NCBI GenBank assembly: GCA_031292355.1
Contig: JARLHI010000004.1
Span: forward strand, 1 to 64,000
Origin: Candidatus Obscuribacterales bacterium
Lineage (GTDB): Bacteria; Cyanobacteriota; Vampirovibrionia; Obscuribacterales; Obscuribacteraceae
DNA: 64,000 bases
Direction of reading: 5' to 3'
Program-made: the position numbers and the translations under genes
Shown: positions 9,072 through 17,918 of the stretch, in pieces
Layout of the letters: each line of letters starts with the position of its first letter
How positions within the stretch are numbered: position 1 is the first letter of the stretch
The notes under the pieces: generated by a model
Told to the model about the DNA's origin: nothing
Seen by the model: the letters and a program-made list of their open reading frames with translations, nothing else
Database searches by the model: none

Positions 9072-10256
9072 TTATTCCTTGCCAGCTCCTAACATCTCAA
9101 GATCGGAGCCTTCGGACAACAAATTTCTATCTGGATGATCTACAAGAGAAGGCACAGCGATTTTGCTTGCGGTTGCCCGCGATGACGAACCCAGTTTTTT
9201 TGTTGTGCGATTAACAGGCGTCATAGCCACAAATTGTTTATCACCTTGAACTACCATGGCAAGCTCCAGCAACATACGCTTCATCTTCATGACTTCAGAA
9301 CTTAATTGTGTGAGCATGACCTGACGTGTTCCCAGAGTCGAAATATTTAGCCCTTTTTTCTGAGCAACACTCGCCGTAATTACATCCAGTTGCTCCTTCG
9401 CGCTGCGACTGGTAAATCCAGGGATGTTCGAGTCAGCTACCCATCGGTCGATCATTTGTTCTTTGCGTGTCTTACCCTTCGGCTCATCTGCTGGCACTTC
9501 ATTTAGATACGACCAGACAGAAGCCGGATATTCGATATCGGCTGTAGTTGGATAATTGAAAAGCTTGGCAAGCATATTAGGCTCGACCTCCGAAGTCTTC
9601 TTCTTACCATTCATCGCTTTCAAAGTATAAAGAGAAGCAAAGGACGGTATCACTCCAGCGAGGATCCCATTTATTCCGGAGGGATTGGCGTAAAAAGCCT
9701 TTGTGTGAGTGGGTATATCAAAGCCTTCAGCAAGAGCCCAGAGAGCCCCGTTGCTAATAAAACTGATAGCGTTGACTTTAGCAAGAAGTTTGTCTCTGTC
9801 ACCGGTGAACGAAGACAATATTTCAGAATAAACATTTTGCTCAGCTGACATTTCGGCCATTGTAAAGTCAATTTCCAGATTGGTCTTATTGATTAGCTGT
9901 AAAGCTTGCTGCTTAGCTTCCAGCAAATCAAGTCGCGCATCGGTGCGCTCAGGTGAAGCGCCAAATTCACTAATTTTGCTATTCAGGCTCTGGATTCGCT
10001 CCAGCAGTGGCACAAGCTGAATATCTTGAGCAAGTTGCATGGAATTTGCCGAAATACTTCGGGCGTTCAAGTTAATGCCAGTACGCAGAATTTGACGAGG
10101 AAATTTATTTGAGTTAGCCCCCGCCTCGGCGCCTGCTCCGACTGAAGCTGCAACTTTCGCCGACGGCGGGACGCCAGTTTGGGAATCGGCCTTCACTGGA
10201 GCCAAAGTAAAAGAGGTTGCCATCATGGCGAGTAGCAGTTTGCTTATATTTTTCAT
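9072..10256 (-). CDS. Kdp-linked secreted protein, paralogue A (unknown family)
   Basis: 394 aa with a signal peptide (KNISKLLLAMMATSFTLAPVKA, cleavage near residue 23). The mature protein is mostly helical by composition, with a hydrophobic Gly-rich patch GILAGVIPSFASLYTL near residue 200. It is clearly paralogous over its length to the gene at 10510: shared PLLERIQ, QLINKTNLEIDF/QVIDQTNLAIDF, EQN-Y-EILS-FTG-RDK, SFISNGALWA, KLFNYPT-DIEYP, DRWV-D-NIP-FT and KMKRML. A longer Ser/Thr/Lys tail is unique to A. I recognise no known family. ATG 10256 has GAAGGT upstream. It probably forms an operon with the kdpD sensor and has a phased ATCAAG operator upstream. A role in potassium or turgor response is inferred from context only. 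Confidence 0.8.
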   Translation of the reverse strand: MKNISKLLLAMMATSFTLAPVKADSQTGVPPSAKVAASVGAGAEAGANSNKFPRQILRTGINLNARSISANSMQLAQDIQLVPLLERIQSLNSKISEFGASPERTDARLDLLEAKQQALQLINKTNLEIDFTMAEMSAEQNVYSEILSSFTGDRDKLLAKVNAISFISNGALWALAEGFDIPTHTKAFYANPSGINGILAGVIPSFASLYTLKAMNGKKKTSEVEPNMLAKLFNYPTTADIEYPASVWSYLNEVPADEPKGKTRKEQMIDRWVADSNIPGFTSRSAKEQLDVITASVAQKKGLNISTLGTRQVMLTQLSSEVMKMKRMLLELAMVVQGDKQFVAMTPVNRTTKKLGSSSRATASKIAVPSLVDHPDRNLLSEGSDLEMLGAGKE

Positions 10257-10325
10257 TGCTGACCTTCAAAATCTGTTTGTCGGCAGTTGCGCAGCCCATT
10301 TTGAGCCAACTGACGGAACTTATGG

Positions 10326-10381
10326 AGTATAGATTTTCATTCATCAAGAATGTATCAAGTTCACATCAAGAAGGTCTCAAG
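10326..10381 (-). promoter_or_regulatory. Promoter and four-copy 11-bp-phased operator of paralogue A/kdpD
   Basis: ATCAAG occurs at 10343, 10354 and 10365, with CTCAAG at 10376: four direct repeats at exactly 11-bp spacing. Read along the transcribed (minus) strand they are CTTGAT repeats. A good -10, TATACT (10331-10326), begins 11 bases downstream of the last repeat, and no consensus -35 is present, as expected for an activator-dependent promoter. Direct repeats one helical turn apart are the classic layout for OmpR-family regulators such as KdpE; assignment to KdpE is inference. Confidence 0.65.
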
Positions 10382-10425
10382 AAATGCCTCCGAATGCAGC
10401 AAAGGAGCAAGGTAAGACAAACCTT

Positions 10426-10458
10426 CTTGATAGTTTCTTGATGTACAGGCAATAATTA
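10426..10458 (+). promoter_or_regulatory. Two-copy CTTGAT operator and possible -10 of paralogue B
   Basis: CTTGAT occurs at 10426 and 10437, again 11 bases apart, now reading on the plus strand in the direction of paralogue B. A possible -10, TAATTA (10453-10458), lies ten bases after the second copy, close to the geometry seen on the divergent side. The orientation relative to transcription matches the paralogue A and kdpF operators. Confidence 0.5.
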
Positions 10459-10509
10459 CCTGATCTGTCGTGTAGATAAGATTTCACCCATTTTGGAGGT
10501 CGCATTACA

Positions 10510-11574
10510 GTGCGTGCCTTATATCGAAAAAAATATCTCAAAAAACTGTCGATGGTCTTTTCGATTGCTGTTTTGACGACAACAACTAGCGTGTACGCTG
10601 CTGATGCTGGAGCGTCATCAGCTTCTCCAGTTGCTCCACGATATTTAGCTGCAGCGGCCCCAACCAGCGAACAGGGTGCCAATTCGCAAAAATTACCAAC
10701 GCAGATTTTGAAGACCGGCGTAAATGTCAACACCACTACTGTTTCATCCAATAGCAAACAATTAGCCACCAGCTTGAAGTTGACACCACTGCTGGAGCGT
10801 ATTCAAACACTCAAAGGCAAAATTGACCCGATCAATTTTGAACCCACCAATGAAAATATAGCCACCAGTCAACAGCTTACGGCAGCGACTGTGCAGGCAA
10901 TGCAAGTGATAGACCAGACTAATTTAGCAATCGATTTCGTTCAGGCAGAGATTGCCGCTGAACAAAATTTATACAACGAAATTTTGTCTACCTTCACCGG
11001 ACAAAGAGACAAAGCGGTGCTCAAGACTAACGCTTTGAGTTTCATCTCCAATGGAGCCTTATGGGCAGTTGGCGAAGCCCTAGATATTCCGACGAATACT
11101 CATCCAAATTATTCTGTGTCGTCGGGCACATTGGGTATTTTGGCTGGAATCATTCCCACTATCGCTTCGATGTATGCTCTCAAACAATTAGATGGAAAAA
11201 AGGAAACGTCCGAACGAGCACCGAACATGCTTTCGAAACTGTTCAACTATCCAACCAATGTTGATATTGAATACCCAAAGCCAGTCTGGGATTTTCTCAA
11301 CTCTGCGCCTGTCGATGACAAAGAACAGCGCAGTCGAAAAGATCAGCTCATTGACCGCTGGGTTTCTGACAACAACATTCCTAATTTCACCGACCGTCAG
11401 TCGAAGAAACAGCTTGATGTAATCACAGGAAGCATTCCTCAAAAGAACGGGTTAAGCATTGCCACGCTCAATGCTAGGCAAGCAATGTTGCAACAACTCG
11501 GCGCCGAAGTGACGAAAATGAAAAGAATGCTTTATGAATTATCGATGATAGTCAGTGGTGAGAAGCAACTGTAA
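10510..11574 (+). CDS. Kdp-linked secreted protein, paralogue B (unknown family)
   Basis: 354 aa. GTG 10510 is selected by GGAGGT at 10495-10500. The signal peptide has a basic start (RALYRKKYLKK), a hydrophobic core and cleavage near VYA. The mature part aligns with paralogue A from GANSQKLPTQIL to the C-terminus, with the same helical blocks and the conserved FNYPTNVDIEYP segment; A has an extra tail that B lacks. It is transcribed away from A and convergently with kdpC, whose end it overlaps by 23 bases. A gene duplication inside the kdp locus, with both copies kept and both under the same operator type, suggests selected function. The molecular role is unknown. Confidence 0.8.
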   Translation: MRALYRKKYLKKLSMVFSIAVLTTTTSVYAADAGASSASPVAPRYLAAAAPTSEQGANSQKLPTQILKTGVNVNTTTVSSNSKQLATSLKLTPLLERIQTLKGKIDPINFEPTNENIATSQQLTAATVQAMQVIDQTNLAIDFVQAEIAAEQNLYNEILSTFTGQRDKAVLKTNALSFISNGALWAVGEALDIPTNTHPNYSVSSGTLGILAGIIPTIASMYALKQLDGKKETSERAPNMLSKLFNYPTNVDIEYPKPVWDFLNSAPVDDKEQRSRKDQLIDRWVSDNNIPNFTDRQSKKQLDVITGSIPQKNGLSIATLNARQAMLQQLGAEVTKMKRMLYELSMIVSGEKQL

Positions 11575-12196
11575 AACGTTCGTCCAATACTTGATTCAAT
11601 TTCAAAACATTAATTCCAGGCTCACCTAGAATGCCAAATTGCCTTGAATCAATCGCTTTGCTAACACAATTGAGAATATCTGCCACGTCACAATGACGGG
11701 CAGCGGCCACTCTTTTTGCCTGAATTTGCGCGTTTTCAGGGGTGATATGCGGATCCAGTCCTGAGCCAGAGCGAGTGATGGCATCAACTGGAACGGCATC
11801 GTCTTCGCTCAACCCATTCTCTTTTCGAAAATTTGCAGCCAGTTGTTTAACACCCAAAAAAGTTTCGTCACTTTTCGTTTGAGGATCATCGGCAACGCCT
11901 TCAATCAATTTTTTAGAAGCTGGCCCTAAATTACTGGCGCTAGAAGCTTCTGCGGCGTAGCCAGAACCAGCAGCTGACGGCCTTGGATGAAAATACTGAG
12001 GTTGAGAAAAAGCCTGAGCAATTAGCGACGAGCCTATAATTTGCCCATCTTTTGACTTTAGTAATGACCCGTTTGCGAGTATTGGGAAACATAATTGCGA
12101 AATAAAGGTCACTGAAAGCGGAAATACAATGCCCGTCAAAAGTGCAATGAGAAGCGTCGTTCTAATAGCCTGGACAATGACTTTAAACATACTCAA
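11552..12196 (-). CDS. kdpC: Potassium-transporting ATPase subunit C
   Basis: 214 aa, normal KdpC size. One N-terminal TM helix (about 10-30) is followed by the extracytoplasmic domain with QAFSQPQYFHPRPSAAG, SNLGP, the ITRSGSGLDPHITPENA motif and RVAAAR, all diagnostic. KdpC stabilises the KdpFABC high-affinity K+ pump. It begins seven bases after kdpB ends. Its 3' end overlaps the convergent paralogue B gene by 23 bases, so the two transcripts would be antisense at their ends. Confidence 0.96.
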   Translation of the reverse strand: MSMFKVIVQAIRTTLLIALLTGIVFPLSVTFISQLCFPILANGSLLKSKDGQIIGSSLIAQAFSQPQYFHPRPSAAGSGYAAEASSASNLGPASKKLIEGVADDPQTKSDETFLGVKQLAANFRKENGLSEDDAVPVDAITRSGSGLDPHITPENAQIQAKRVAAARHCDVADILNCVSKAIDSRQFGILGEPGINVLKLNQVLDERFTVASHH

Positions 12197-12203
12197 ATCC
12201 TAT

Positions 12204-14312
12204 CTATGAAGCCGGCGCCAGACGCAACAAAACGAGAACGTTATCAATCAGCCAGATGCCAGGGAAAGGAATGATCAATCCACCCACACCGTAAAACAAA
12301 AGATTGCGACGCAATAAAGAAGCAGCACTCATCGGCTTGTACGATACTCCTCGCAAAGCAAGGGGGATCAAAGCAATGATAATTAAAGCGTTGAAAATAA
12401 CTGCTGCGAGAATCGCCGATTCCGGAGAGTGCAAAGACATGACGTTCAGGCGCCAGAGTGGTCCATGTGCCATTCCCGCTGAAGCGTACAATGCGCCAAA
12501 CATGGCTGGAAGAATGGCGAAATACTTAGCCACATCATTAGCGATCGAAAATGTAGTGAGAGCGCCACGTGTCATCAAAAGTTGCTTGCCAATTTGCACC
12601 ACTTCAATCAATTTGGTCGGATTTGAATCCAGATCAACCATATTGCCTGCTTCTTTGGCTGCTTGAGTACCTGTGTTCATAGCAAGGCCAACGTCTGCTG
12701 CAGCAAGCGCTGGAGCATCATTGGTGCCGTCACCGGTCATTGCCACCAACCGTCCACCCTGTTGTTCCTTTTGAATGAGCTGCATTTTTGTTTCTGGCGT
12801 TGCTTCGGCCAGAAAGTCATCGACACCGGCTTCGCTGGCTATCGCTGCCGCGGTCAACGGATTATCGCCCGTAATCATGATGGTGCGGATACCCATTGCT
12901 CGCAGTTGTTCGAAACGTTCGCGCATGCCACCCTTGACCACATCCTTGAGATAAATTACACCAAGGGCACCACGAACGTTATCGGCAACCGCTAACGGTG
13001 TGCCTCCCAAATGAGAAATTTTTGTTACTTCAGACTCGACTTCACCAGGAACTGTCAGACCCAAATTTCGAACATATTTGTAAATTGCTTCAGAAGCGCC
13101 CTTGCGCAATTTTCGGTCCGAGACATCGACTCCACTCATTCTAGTTTGCGCACTAAAAGCAATGAAGTGTACATCGGCATCGCCCAGTTGCCGCTCCCGG
13201 ATACCGAAGTCTTTGGCCAATTGAACAATCGAGCGTCCCTCAGGCGTTTCATCTGCAAGTGACGATAATTGCGCGGCGTCTGCAAGTTCTTGTTCGGTCA
13301 CTCCAGGGGCTGGAAAGAATTGCACCGCCTGTCTATTGCCGAGTGTAATTGTGCCTGTTTTATCGAGAAGCAATGTGTCAACGTCTCCAGCCGCTTCAAT
13401 GGCCTTGCCGCTCATGGCCAGCACATTGTGCTGAAGTACGCGGTCCATCCCAGCAATGCCAATAGCTGAAAGGAGAGCACCAATTGTGGTGGGAATGAGG
13501 CAAACCAGCAATGACACTAGAGAAAAGATATCTGGTGGCTGACCAGCGCCAGCGGCTCGGACTGCGAAAATCGAAAATGGCAGCAATGTGGCGACGGCAA
13601 ATAGAAAGACGATCGTGAGCCCGGCAAGCAGAATATTCAGGGCAATTTCGTTTGGTGTTTTCTGGCGCTGAGCACCTTCAACAAGCGAAATCATGCGATC
13701 GATGAAAGTTTCACCAGGCTCTGCTGTGATTTTGATGCGCAACCAATCAGACAAAACAGTGGTACCACCTGTAACCGAACTGCGGTCACCACCACTTTCT
13801 CGAATGACTGGAGCTGATTCGCCGGTAATCGCACTTTCGTTCACTGTCGCTACACCTTCAATAACTTCGCCGTCGCTAGGAATTATTTCGCCGGCTTTAA
13901 CCAGCACGATATCACCCTTGTGCAAGGCTGTAGCACTTACGGATTCGTAAGTTTCTTTGCTGATTTCTTTACGTGCTGTTGTCTCAGTGCGATTTTTTCT
14001 CAACGAATCAGCCTGAGCTTTGCCCCTTCCTTCGGCAATAGCTTCAGCAAAATTGGCAAACAAAACAGTAAACCAGAGCCATAAAGTAATTTGCACCTCA
14101 AAAGCGAGATGCCCACTTTTACCACCATTAATGGCATCAACCCCCAAAAGGTATGTCGTAAGGACGGCGCCAAGCGCGACGACACACATCACAGGATTCT
14201 TGGCGAGCAGTATGGGATTGAGTTTGCTGAAAGAATCAGAAAGAGCACGCCTGACTATGCTGCCTTCGAGCAGCGGTCGGGATTTTCTCTTTGCGTCCAT
14301 TAATTCTTCCAT
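12204..14312 (-). CDS. kdpB: Potassium-transporting P-type ATPase subunit B
   Basis: About 702 aa. P-type ATPase catalytic subunit that powers K+ uptake. It carries the phosphorylation motif DKTGTIT, the actuator ITGESAPV, the hinge [13 protein letters not shown], and the KdpB-specific [18 protein letters not shown] near the C-terminus. I prefer ATG 14312 because AAGGA lies four bases upstream; an upstream frame from 14336 would add eight residues without its own SD. It sits between kdpA and kdpC in one operon. Confidence 0.96.
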   Translation of the reverse strand: MEELMDAKRKSRPLLEGSIVRRALSDSFSKLNPILLAKNPVMCVVALGAVLTTYLLGVDAINGGKSGHLAFEVQITLWLWFTVLFANFAEAIAEGRGKAQADSLRKNRTETTARKEISKETYESVSATALHKGDIVLVKAGEIIPSDGEVIEGVATVNESAITGESAPVIRESGGDRSSVTGGTTVLSDWLRIKITAEPGETFIDRMISLVEGAQRQKTPNEIALNILLAGLTIVFLFAVATLLPFSIFAVRAAGAGQPPDIFSLVSLLVCLIPTTIGALLSAIGIAGMDRVLQHNVLAMSGKAIEAAGDVDTLLLDKTGTITLGNRQAVQFFPAPGVTEQELADAAQLSSLADETPEGRSIVQLAKDFGIRERQLGDADVHFIAFSAQTRMSGVDVSDRKLRKGASEAIYKYVRNLGLTVPGEVESEVTKISHLGGTPLAVADNVRGALGVIYLKDVVKGGMRERFEQLRAMGIRTIMITGDNPLTAAAIASEAGVDDFLAEATPETKMQLIQKEQQGGRLVAMTGDGTNDAPALAAADVGLAMNTGTQAAKEAGNMVDLDSNPTKLIEVVQIGKQLLMTRGALTTFSIANDVAKYFAILPAMFGALYASAGMAHGPLWRLNVMSLHSPESAILAAVIFNALIIIALIPLALRGVSYKPMSAASLLRRNLLFYGVGGLIIPFPGIWLIDNVLVLLRLAPAS

Positions 14313-14354
14313 GGCATCCTTCAAAAATAAAAGCACTAAATAAGAGTGAAACGA

Positions 14355-16145
14355 CTAAGACAGACTCTTTTGCCACATCAAGAAATGATCGACAGCTGGT
14401 CCCAAAGTCAATGCGGGAAAATATGTAAGGGCTCCCACAATCAAAATAACGCTCGACAAAAGCACCACAAAAATTAGGCTATTGGTGGGGAAGGTACCTG
14501 TTGTTGGTGGCACATATTTTTTGCTGGCAAGCGAGCCTGCCATGGCCATGATTGGCACAATCATCAAAAACCGACCAAGTAACATGGCAATGCCCGTCGT
14601 TAAATTATAGAAAGGGGTGTTCGCCGAAAGTCCTGCAAAGGCAGAACCATTGTTGCCAGTAGCAGAAGAAAAAGCGTAAAGAATTTCAGAAAATCCATGC
14701 GCGCCATTGTTGTTGACGTTAGCAAAAGTGGCGCCAGGTGCATTCCAGTACGTATTGACCGGGCAATTCAACACACTGGCCATTGCCGAAAAAATCAAAA
14801 TCGACGCAGCCGATGTAAGCACATACAACATCGCCATTTTTACTTCTTTTTTCTCGATTTTCTTGCCCAAATATTCAGGCGTTCGTCCAACCATCAAGCC
14901 GGCAATGAAGACTGTCAACACAGCAAAAACAAGCATTCCATACAGCCCTGAGCCAACACCGCCGAAGATGATTTCACCAAGTTGAATATTTAAAAGAGGA
15001 ATCAAGCCACCAAGTGGTGTCAAAGAGTCATGAGAGCAATTGACTCCTCCGCAGCTGGCGTCCGTTGTCACTGTTGCAAACAAAGCGGAATTAGCTAGAC
15101 CGAATCTCACCTCTTTGCCTTCCATGTTGCCACCAGAATCACCAAGGCTGAGCGTGGAACCATTAATATTGAATGCGGCGAAATTAGGGTTACCAGAAGC
15201 TTCAGCGTTGTAGCAAATTCCTAAACCAGAAAGAAAGAAGATAAACATGGTCGTAAGCAGAATCCAGCCCTGTCGCGTATCTTTGACCATGCGGCCAAAA
15301 GTATAAGTAAGAGAAGCGGGAATTATGAAAATAGACAGCATCTCAATGAAATTAGAGAAGGGGGTCGGATTCTCGAATGGGTGCGCGCTATTGGCATTGA
15401 AGAAACCACCCCCATTGGTGCCAAGCATCTTGATTGCTTCCTGAGAAGCCACAGGTCCCATCGCAATAGTCTGTTTAGCACCCTCAAGTCCGGTAGCAAC
15501 AACATACGCGGAGAAATTCTGAATCACTCCCTGTGATACCAACAAAAGAGCGACGACAAAAGTGAGGGGAAAAAGCACATATAGATGCGCTCTAATCAAG
15601 TCTTGCCAGAAATTGCCCACTCCGTTACTGCTACGTCTGACAAAGCCGCGAATGAGCGCAACCGCCACAACAATACCTGAAGCTGCCGAAAGCCAGTTAT
15701 GCATAGCCAATCCAAGCATTTGCGCAAGATATGAAAATGTACCTTCGCCCGCATATGCCTGCCAGTTAGTATTTGTGGCAAATGAAACAGCCGTGTTAAA
15801 TGCTAAATCGGGAGTTACAGCAGTAGCGAAAGATGGGGCCGATGTTGTAGAAAATCCCATCGGATTGCCAGGTAGAAATCCCTGCAATTGCAAAATCGTA
15901 TAAGTAAATAACGTAGAAGCACATGAAATAGTGAGCAAACAAAACGTATATTCTGTCCAGTGCATATCAACTGCTGGATCCACGCCGCACAGTTTGTAAC
16001 ACATTCGCTCAATTGGCGAAAAGACAGCATCAAGAAAGGTAGGCCGATTCTCGAAAACAGCTGCCATATGGGCTCCGAGCGGTTTTGTAATCGCAACTAA
16101 CAAAACACAGAAAAGAACAATTTGAATCCAACCGACTGCCGTCAT
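14355..16145 (-). CDS. kdpA: Potassium-transporting ATPase subunit A
   Basis: About 596 aa, ten or more TM segments. KdpA is the K+-selective channel-like subunit. Selectivity-filter loops are visible, e.g. LGTNGGGFFNANSAHPFENP and SSATGNNGSAFAGL. ATG 16145 is chosen; a TTG four codons upstream also exists but overlaps the end of kdpF. The gap to kdpF is eight bases and to kdpB about 42. Confidence 0.96.
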   Translation of the reverse strand: MTAVGWIQIVLFCVLLVAITKPLGAHMAAVFENRPTFLDAVFSPIERMCYKLCGVDPAVDMHWTEYTFCLLTISCASTLFTYTILQLQGFLPGNPMGFSTTSAPSFATAVTPDLAFNTAVSFATNTNWQAYAGEGTFSYLAQMLGLAMHNWLSAASGIVVAVALIRGFVRRSSNGVGNFWQDLIRAHLYVLFPLTFVVALLLVSQGVIQNFSAYVVATGLEGAKQTIAMGPVASQEAIKMLGTNGGGFFNANSAHPFENPTPFSNFIEMLSIFIIPASLTYTFGRMVKDTRQGWILLTTMFIFFLSGLGICYNAEASGNPNFAAFNINGSTLSLGDSGGNMEGKEVRFGLANSALFATVTTDASCGGVNCSHDSLTPLGGLIPLLNIQLGEIIFGGVGSGLYGMLVFAVLTVFIAGLMVGRTPEYLGKKIEKKEVKMAMLYVLTSAASILIFSAMASVLNCPVNTYWNAPGATFANVNNNGAHGFSEILYAFSSATGNNGSAFAGLSANTPFYNLTTGIAMLLGRFLMIVPIMAMAGSLASKKYVPPTTGTFPTNSLIFVVLLSSVILIVGALTYFPALTLGPAVDHFLMWQKSLS

Positions 16146-16153
16146 ATTTCCGC

Positions 16154-16243
16154 TCAAAATTTCTCAGGTACGAGCAAGGCATAAAATAAATAGCCGAGCA
16201 AGCCCAGTGTCAGTACTAAACCAAGTATGTAATTAAAATCCAT
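16154..16243 (-). CDS. kdpF: Potassium-transporting ATPase subunit F (29 aa)
   Basis: A 29-residue single-helix peptide, MDFNYILGLVLTLG... ending GYLFYALLVPEKF, matching the KdpF pattern (short N-terminus, one TM helix, then LxxPExF at the end). KdpF is a small hydrophobic stabilising subunit of the KdpFABC complex. ATG 16243 has AAGAGG about ten bases upstream. The stop lies eight bases before the kdpA ATG, as in other kdp operons. Confidence 0.9.
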   Translation of the reverse strand: MDFNYILGLVLTLGLLGYLFYALLVPEKF

Positions 16244-16254
16244 TTGCCAGCCTC

Positions 16255-16335
16255 TTAAAGTTTCTGGCACGCGGTCACATAGGCTCCGCAAAGTGCGAAG
16301 AACACTATGATTACAGCGATGTATAAAATATCCAA
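16255..16335 (-). CDS. Small membrane peptide upstream of kdpF
   Basis: From TTG 16335 the frame reads 26 aa, LDILYIAVIIVFFAL followed by CGAYVTACQKL: one TM helix with a short polar tail. From memory, similar short ORFs ending in a Cys-x-x-Leu-like tail precede kdpF in many bacteria and are left unnamed. The frame stays open upstream to a TGA at 16403-16405, so a non-ATG start further up is possible. No strong SD precedes the TTG. The stop lies 11 bases before the kdpF ATG, and the intervening bases supply the kdpF SD. I think it is real, but the start is uncertain. Confidence 0.5.
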   Translation of the reverse strand: MDILYIAVIIVFFALCGAYVTACQKL

Positions 16336-16417
16336 AGTGACGCCTGTATTCTTTTCAATCGTTCTCTTGATTGAACGCTTGTTCAGGGCAGTGTAGACCT
16401 GTCAATGCCAAATAAAC

Positions 16418-16455
16418 ATCAAGGGCTTGGTGAATTTTATCAAGTTTTCATCAAG
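16418..16455 (-). promoter_or_regulatory. Predicted KdpE-type operator of the kdpFABC operon
   Basis: ATCAAG occurs at 16418, 16439 and 16450; the last two are 11 bases apart and the first is two turns (21) away. The 20 bases 16438-16457 match 10353-10372 upstream of paralogue A at 17 positions. Read on the minus strand these are CTTGAT repeats oriented with kdpFABC transcription. A possible -10 TACACT lies at 16395-16390. The site is between the end of the 227-aa gene and the kdpF leader. Confidence 0.6.
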
Positions 16456-16480
16456 AGCGCGCTAAAAATAAAGCAGGCTT

Positions 16481-17164
16481 TTAGTTTGGCGGTAAAAAGC
16501 GATGACGATCATATGTTTGAGTCGGTGGATAAGTTGCCATTCCAGGCTCCTTTGTATCGCCCCAGATAATTGCGTGCACATCAGAAAGCTTGCTCTGTTG
16601 CAGCTGCGCTTCCAATGAGTCCACCATTTTCTCGGTTTGCTCCTGCTCTGTTGCCGGAGCAAAAGTGGCACGAGCGGCAAGCATATACCCAGACACGGCA
16701 CCCATGAGATTTTGATTTTCCTTGCTCGTTAAATCGACTGGACCATTTGCTTTCTCCCGTGAAATAGCATCGGCAAACGTTTTGCCGAGGTCAGCACCAA
16801 TGGCTTCTGGCGACGGCGGCGGATTGGTTGTGAGCTTATCGGTAAGAGCAGCCAGTTCTTTAAAAGTCTTATGGTCTTGCTCATAAATCGCGGCGACGCG
16901 CCCCTGGAATTTTCCCAGGCGCCCGTTATCATTGGTTGCATCAAAATAGAGCTTTCCTGCCTTGCCAAAGCCGTCAACAAACTCTTGCAGGCGCTCTTGC
17001 CTGGTCGCTGGTTTAGCCGAATCGTCAACAATCGTTAAATCATTGACGACAACACGTGGTATCGGTGTTGGCAAATCTTTGAGTTTAGCGTCAGCAAGGG
17101 TAAGCCCTTTGGTCTCTGTGATCGTTTGCTGGGGAGGTGTTTTCTCGAAGTTTTCCAAAATCAT
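16481..17164 (-). CDS. Hypothetical protein between kdpE and kdpFABC
   Basis: 227 aa with no signal peptide, membrane helix or motif I recognise. The N-terminal ~50 residues are Pro/Thr-rich and probably flexible; the rest looks helical (repeated Ala/Lys/Glu segments such as GKTFADAISREK and MVDSLEAQLQQSK). It follows kdpE by 24 bases in the same orientation, so it is likely co-transcribed with the kinase and kdpE, while the kdpFABC promoter lies just downstream. Function unknown. Confidence 0.65.
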   Translation of the reverse strand: MILENFEKTPPQQTITETKGLTLADAKLKDLPTPIPRVVVNDLTIVDDSAKPATRQERLQEFVDGFGKAGKLYFDATNDNGRLGKFQGRVAAIYEQDHKTFKELAALTDKLTTNPPPSPEAIGADLGKTFADAISREKANGPVDLTSKENQNLMGAVSGYMLAARATFAPATEQEQTEKMVDSLEAQLQQSKLSDVHAIIWGDTKEPGMATYPPTQTYDRHRFLPPN

Positions 17165-17188
17165 CGCTCCTAAATTCCAGCCATCAAA

Positions 17189-17884
17189 TTAGACTGAAGC
17201 CCAGCTCTCTGTTTTAAATCTATACCCAATACGGGGCTCAGTTTGAACAAATTTTGGTCGTTCGGGATTGATTTCAATTTTGTTGCGCAGATTGGCAATG
17301 TGCACTCTCAATGTGTGCGTATCATCGGCATACTCCGGACCCCAAACTTTAGATAGGAGCTGGCGGTGCGTTAGAACGCGATTGACATTCATGGACATAT
17401 AACGGAGCAAATCGTACTCTTTCGGCGTCAGATGCACTTCTTTGCCGTCAAGACTGACAAGCCTGTGGGCGAAATCTATGTGCAACTCATCGCAACTAAA
17501 ATCAGACTGATCCAGTTCATCCTCGGCGGCACTGCGGCGGTGAACAGCGCGCATGCGGGCTAAAAGCTCACCCATGCCAAAGGGCTTGGTCAAATAGTCA
17601 TCAGCTCCCAAATCAAGAGCTTTGATCTTGTCGTCTTCTCGATCTCTTACTGAAAGCACGATTATTGGTGCCTTCATCCACGTTCTCAATTGTCTACAAA
17701 CTTCGTAGCCGTCAATTCCTGGCATGGCCAGATCCAAAATAACAAGATCGGGCGAGTTCAACGCTGCAAGATCCAGCCCTTCTTCGCCAGATGAAGCGAG
17801 AAAAACCTGATGTTCATTGTGTTCAAGGAATACTCTAAGGGCGCGTCTTATTTGCGGTTCATCATCAATGACTAATACTTTCAT
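17189..17884 (-). CDS. kdpE: KdpE-type OmpR-family response regulator
   Basis: 231 aa. Receiver domain with phospho-acceptor Asp51 (LVILDLAMPGIDGYE), conserved DDE at the N-terminus, LSVRDREDDKIKALDLGADDYLTKPF, then an OmpR/PhoB winged helix (LTPKEYDLLRYM, VWGPEY, LRVHIANLRNKIE, GYRF). ADDTHTLRVHIANLR is typical of KdpE. ATG 17884 is used because homology begins exactly there; the frame continues upstream into the kinase gene. It follows the kinase by 34 bases. Expected role: activate kdpFABC under K+ limitation through the ATCAAG repeats (inference). Confidence 0.9.
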   Translation of the reverse strand: MKVLVIDDEPQIRRALRVFLEHNEHQVFLASSGEEGLDLAALNSPDLVILDLAMPGIDGYEVCRQLRTWMKAPIIVLSVRDREDDKIKALDLGADDYLTKPFGMGELLARMRAVHRRSAAEDELDQSDFSCDELHIDFAHRLVSLDGKEVHLTPKEYDLLRYMSMNVNRVLTHRQLLSKVWGPEYADDTHTLRVHIANLRNKIEINPERPKFVQTEPRIGYRFKTESWASV

Positions 17885-17918
17885 TTTTTTTGACTGACTA
17901 TATTTGTTGCTAGAGAAT

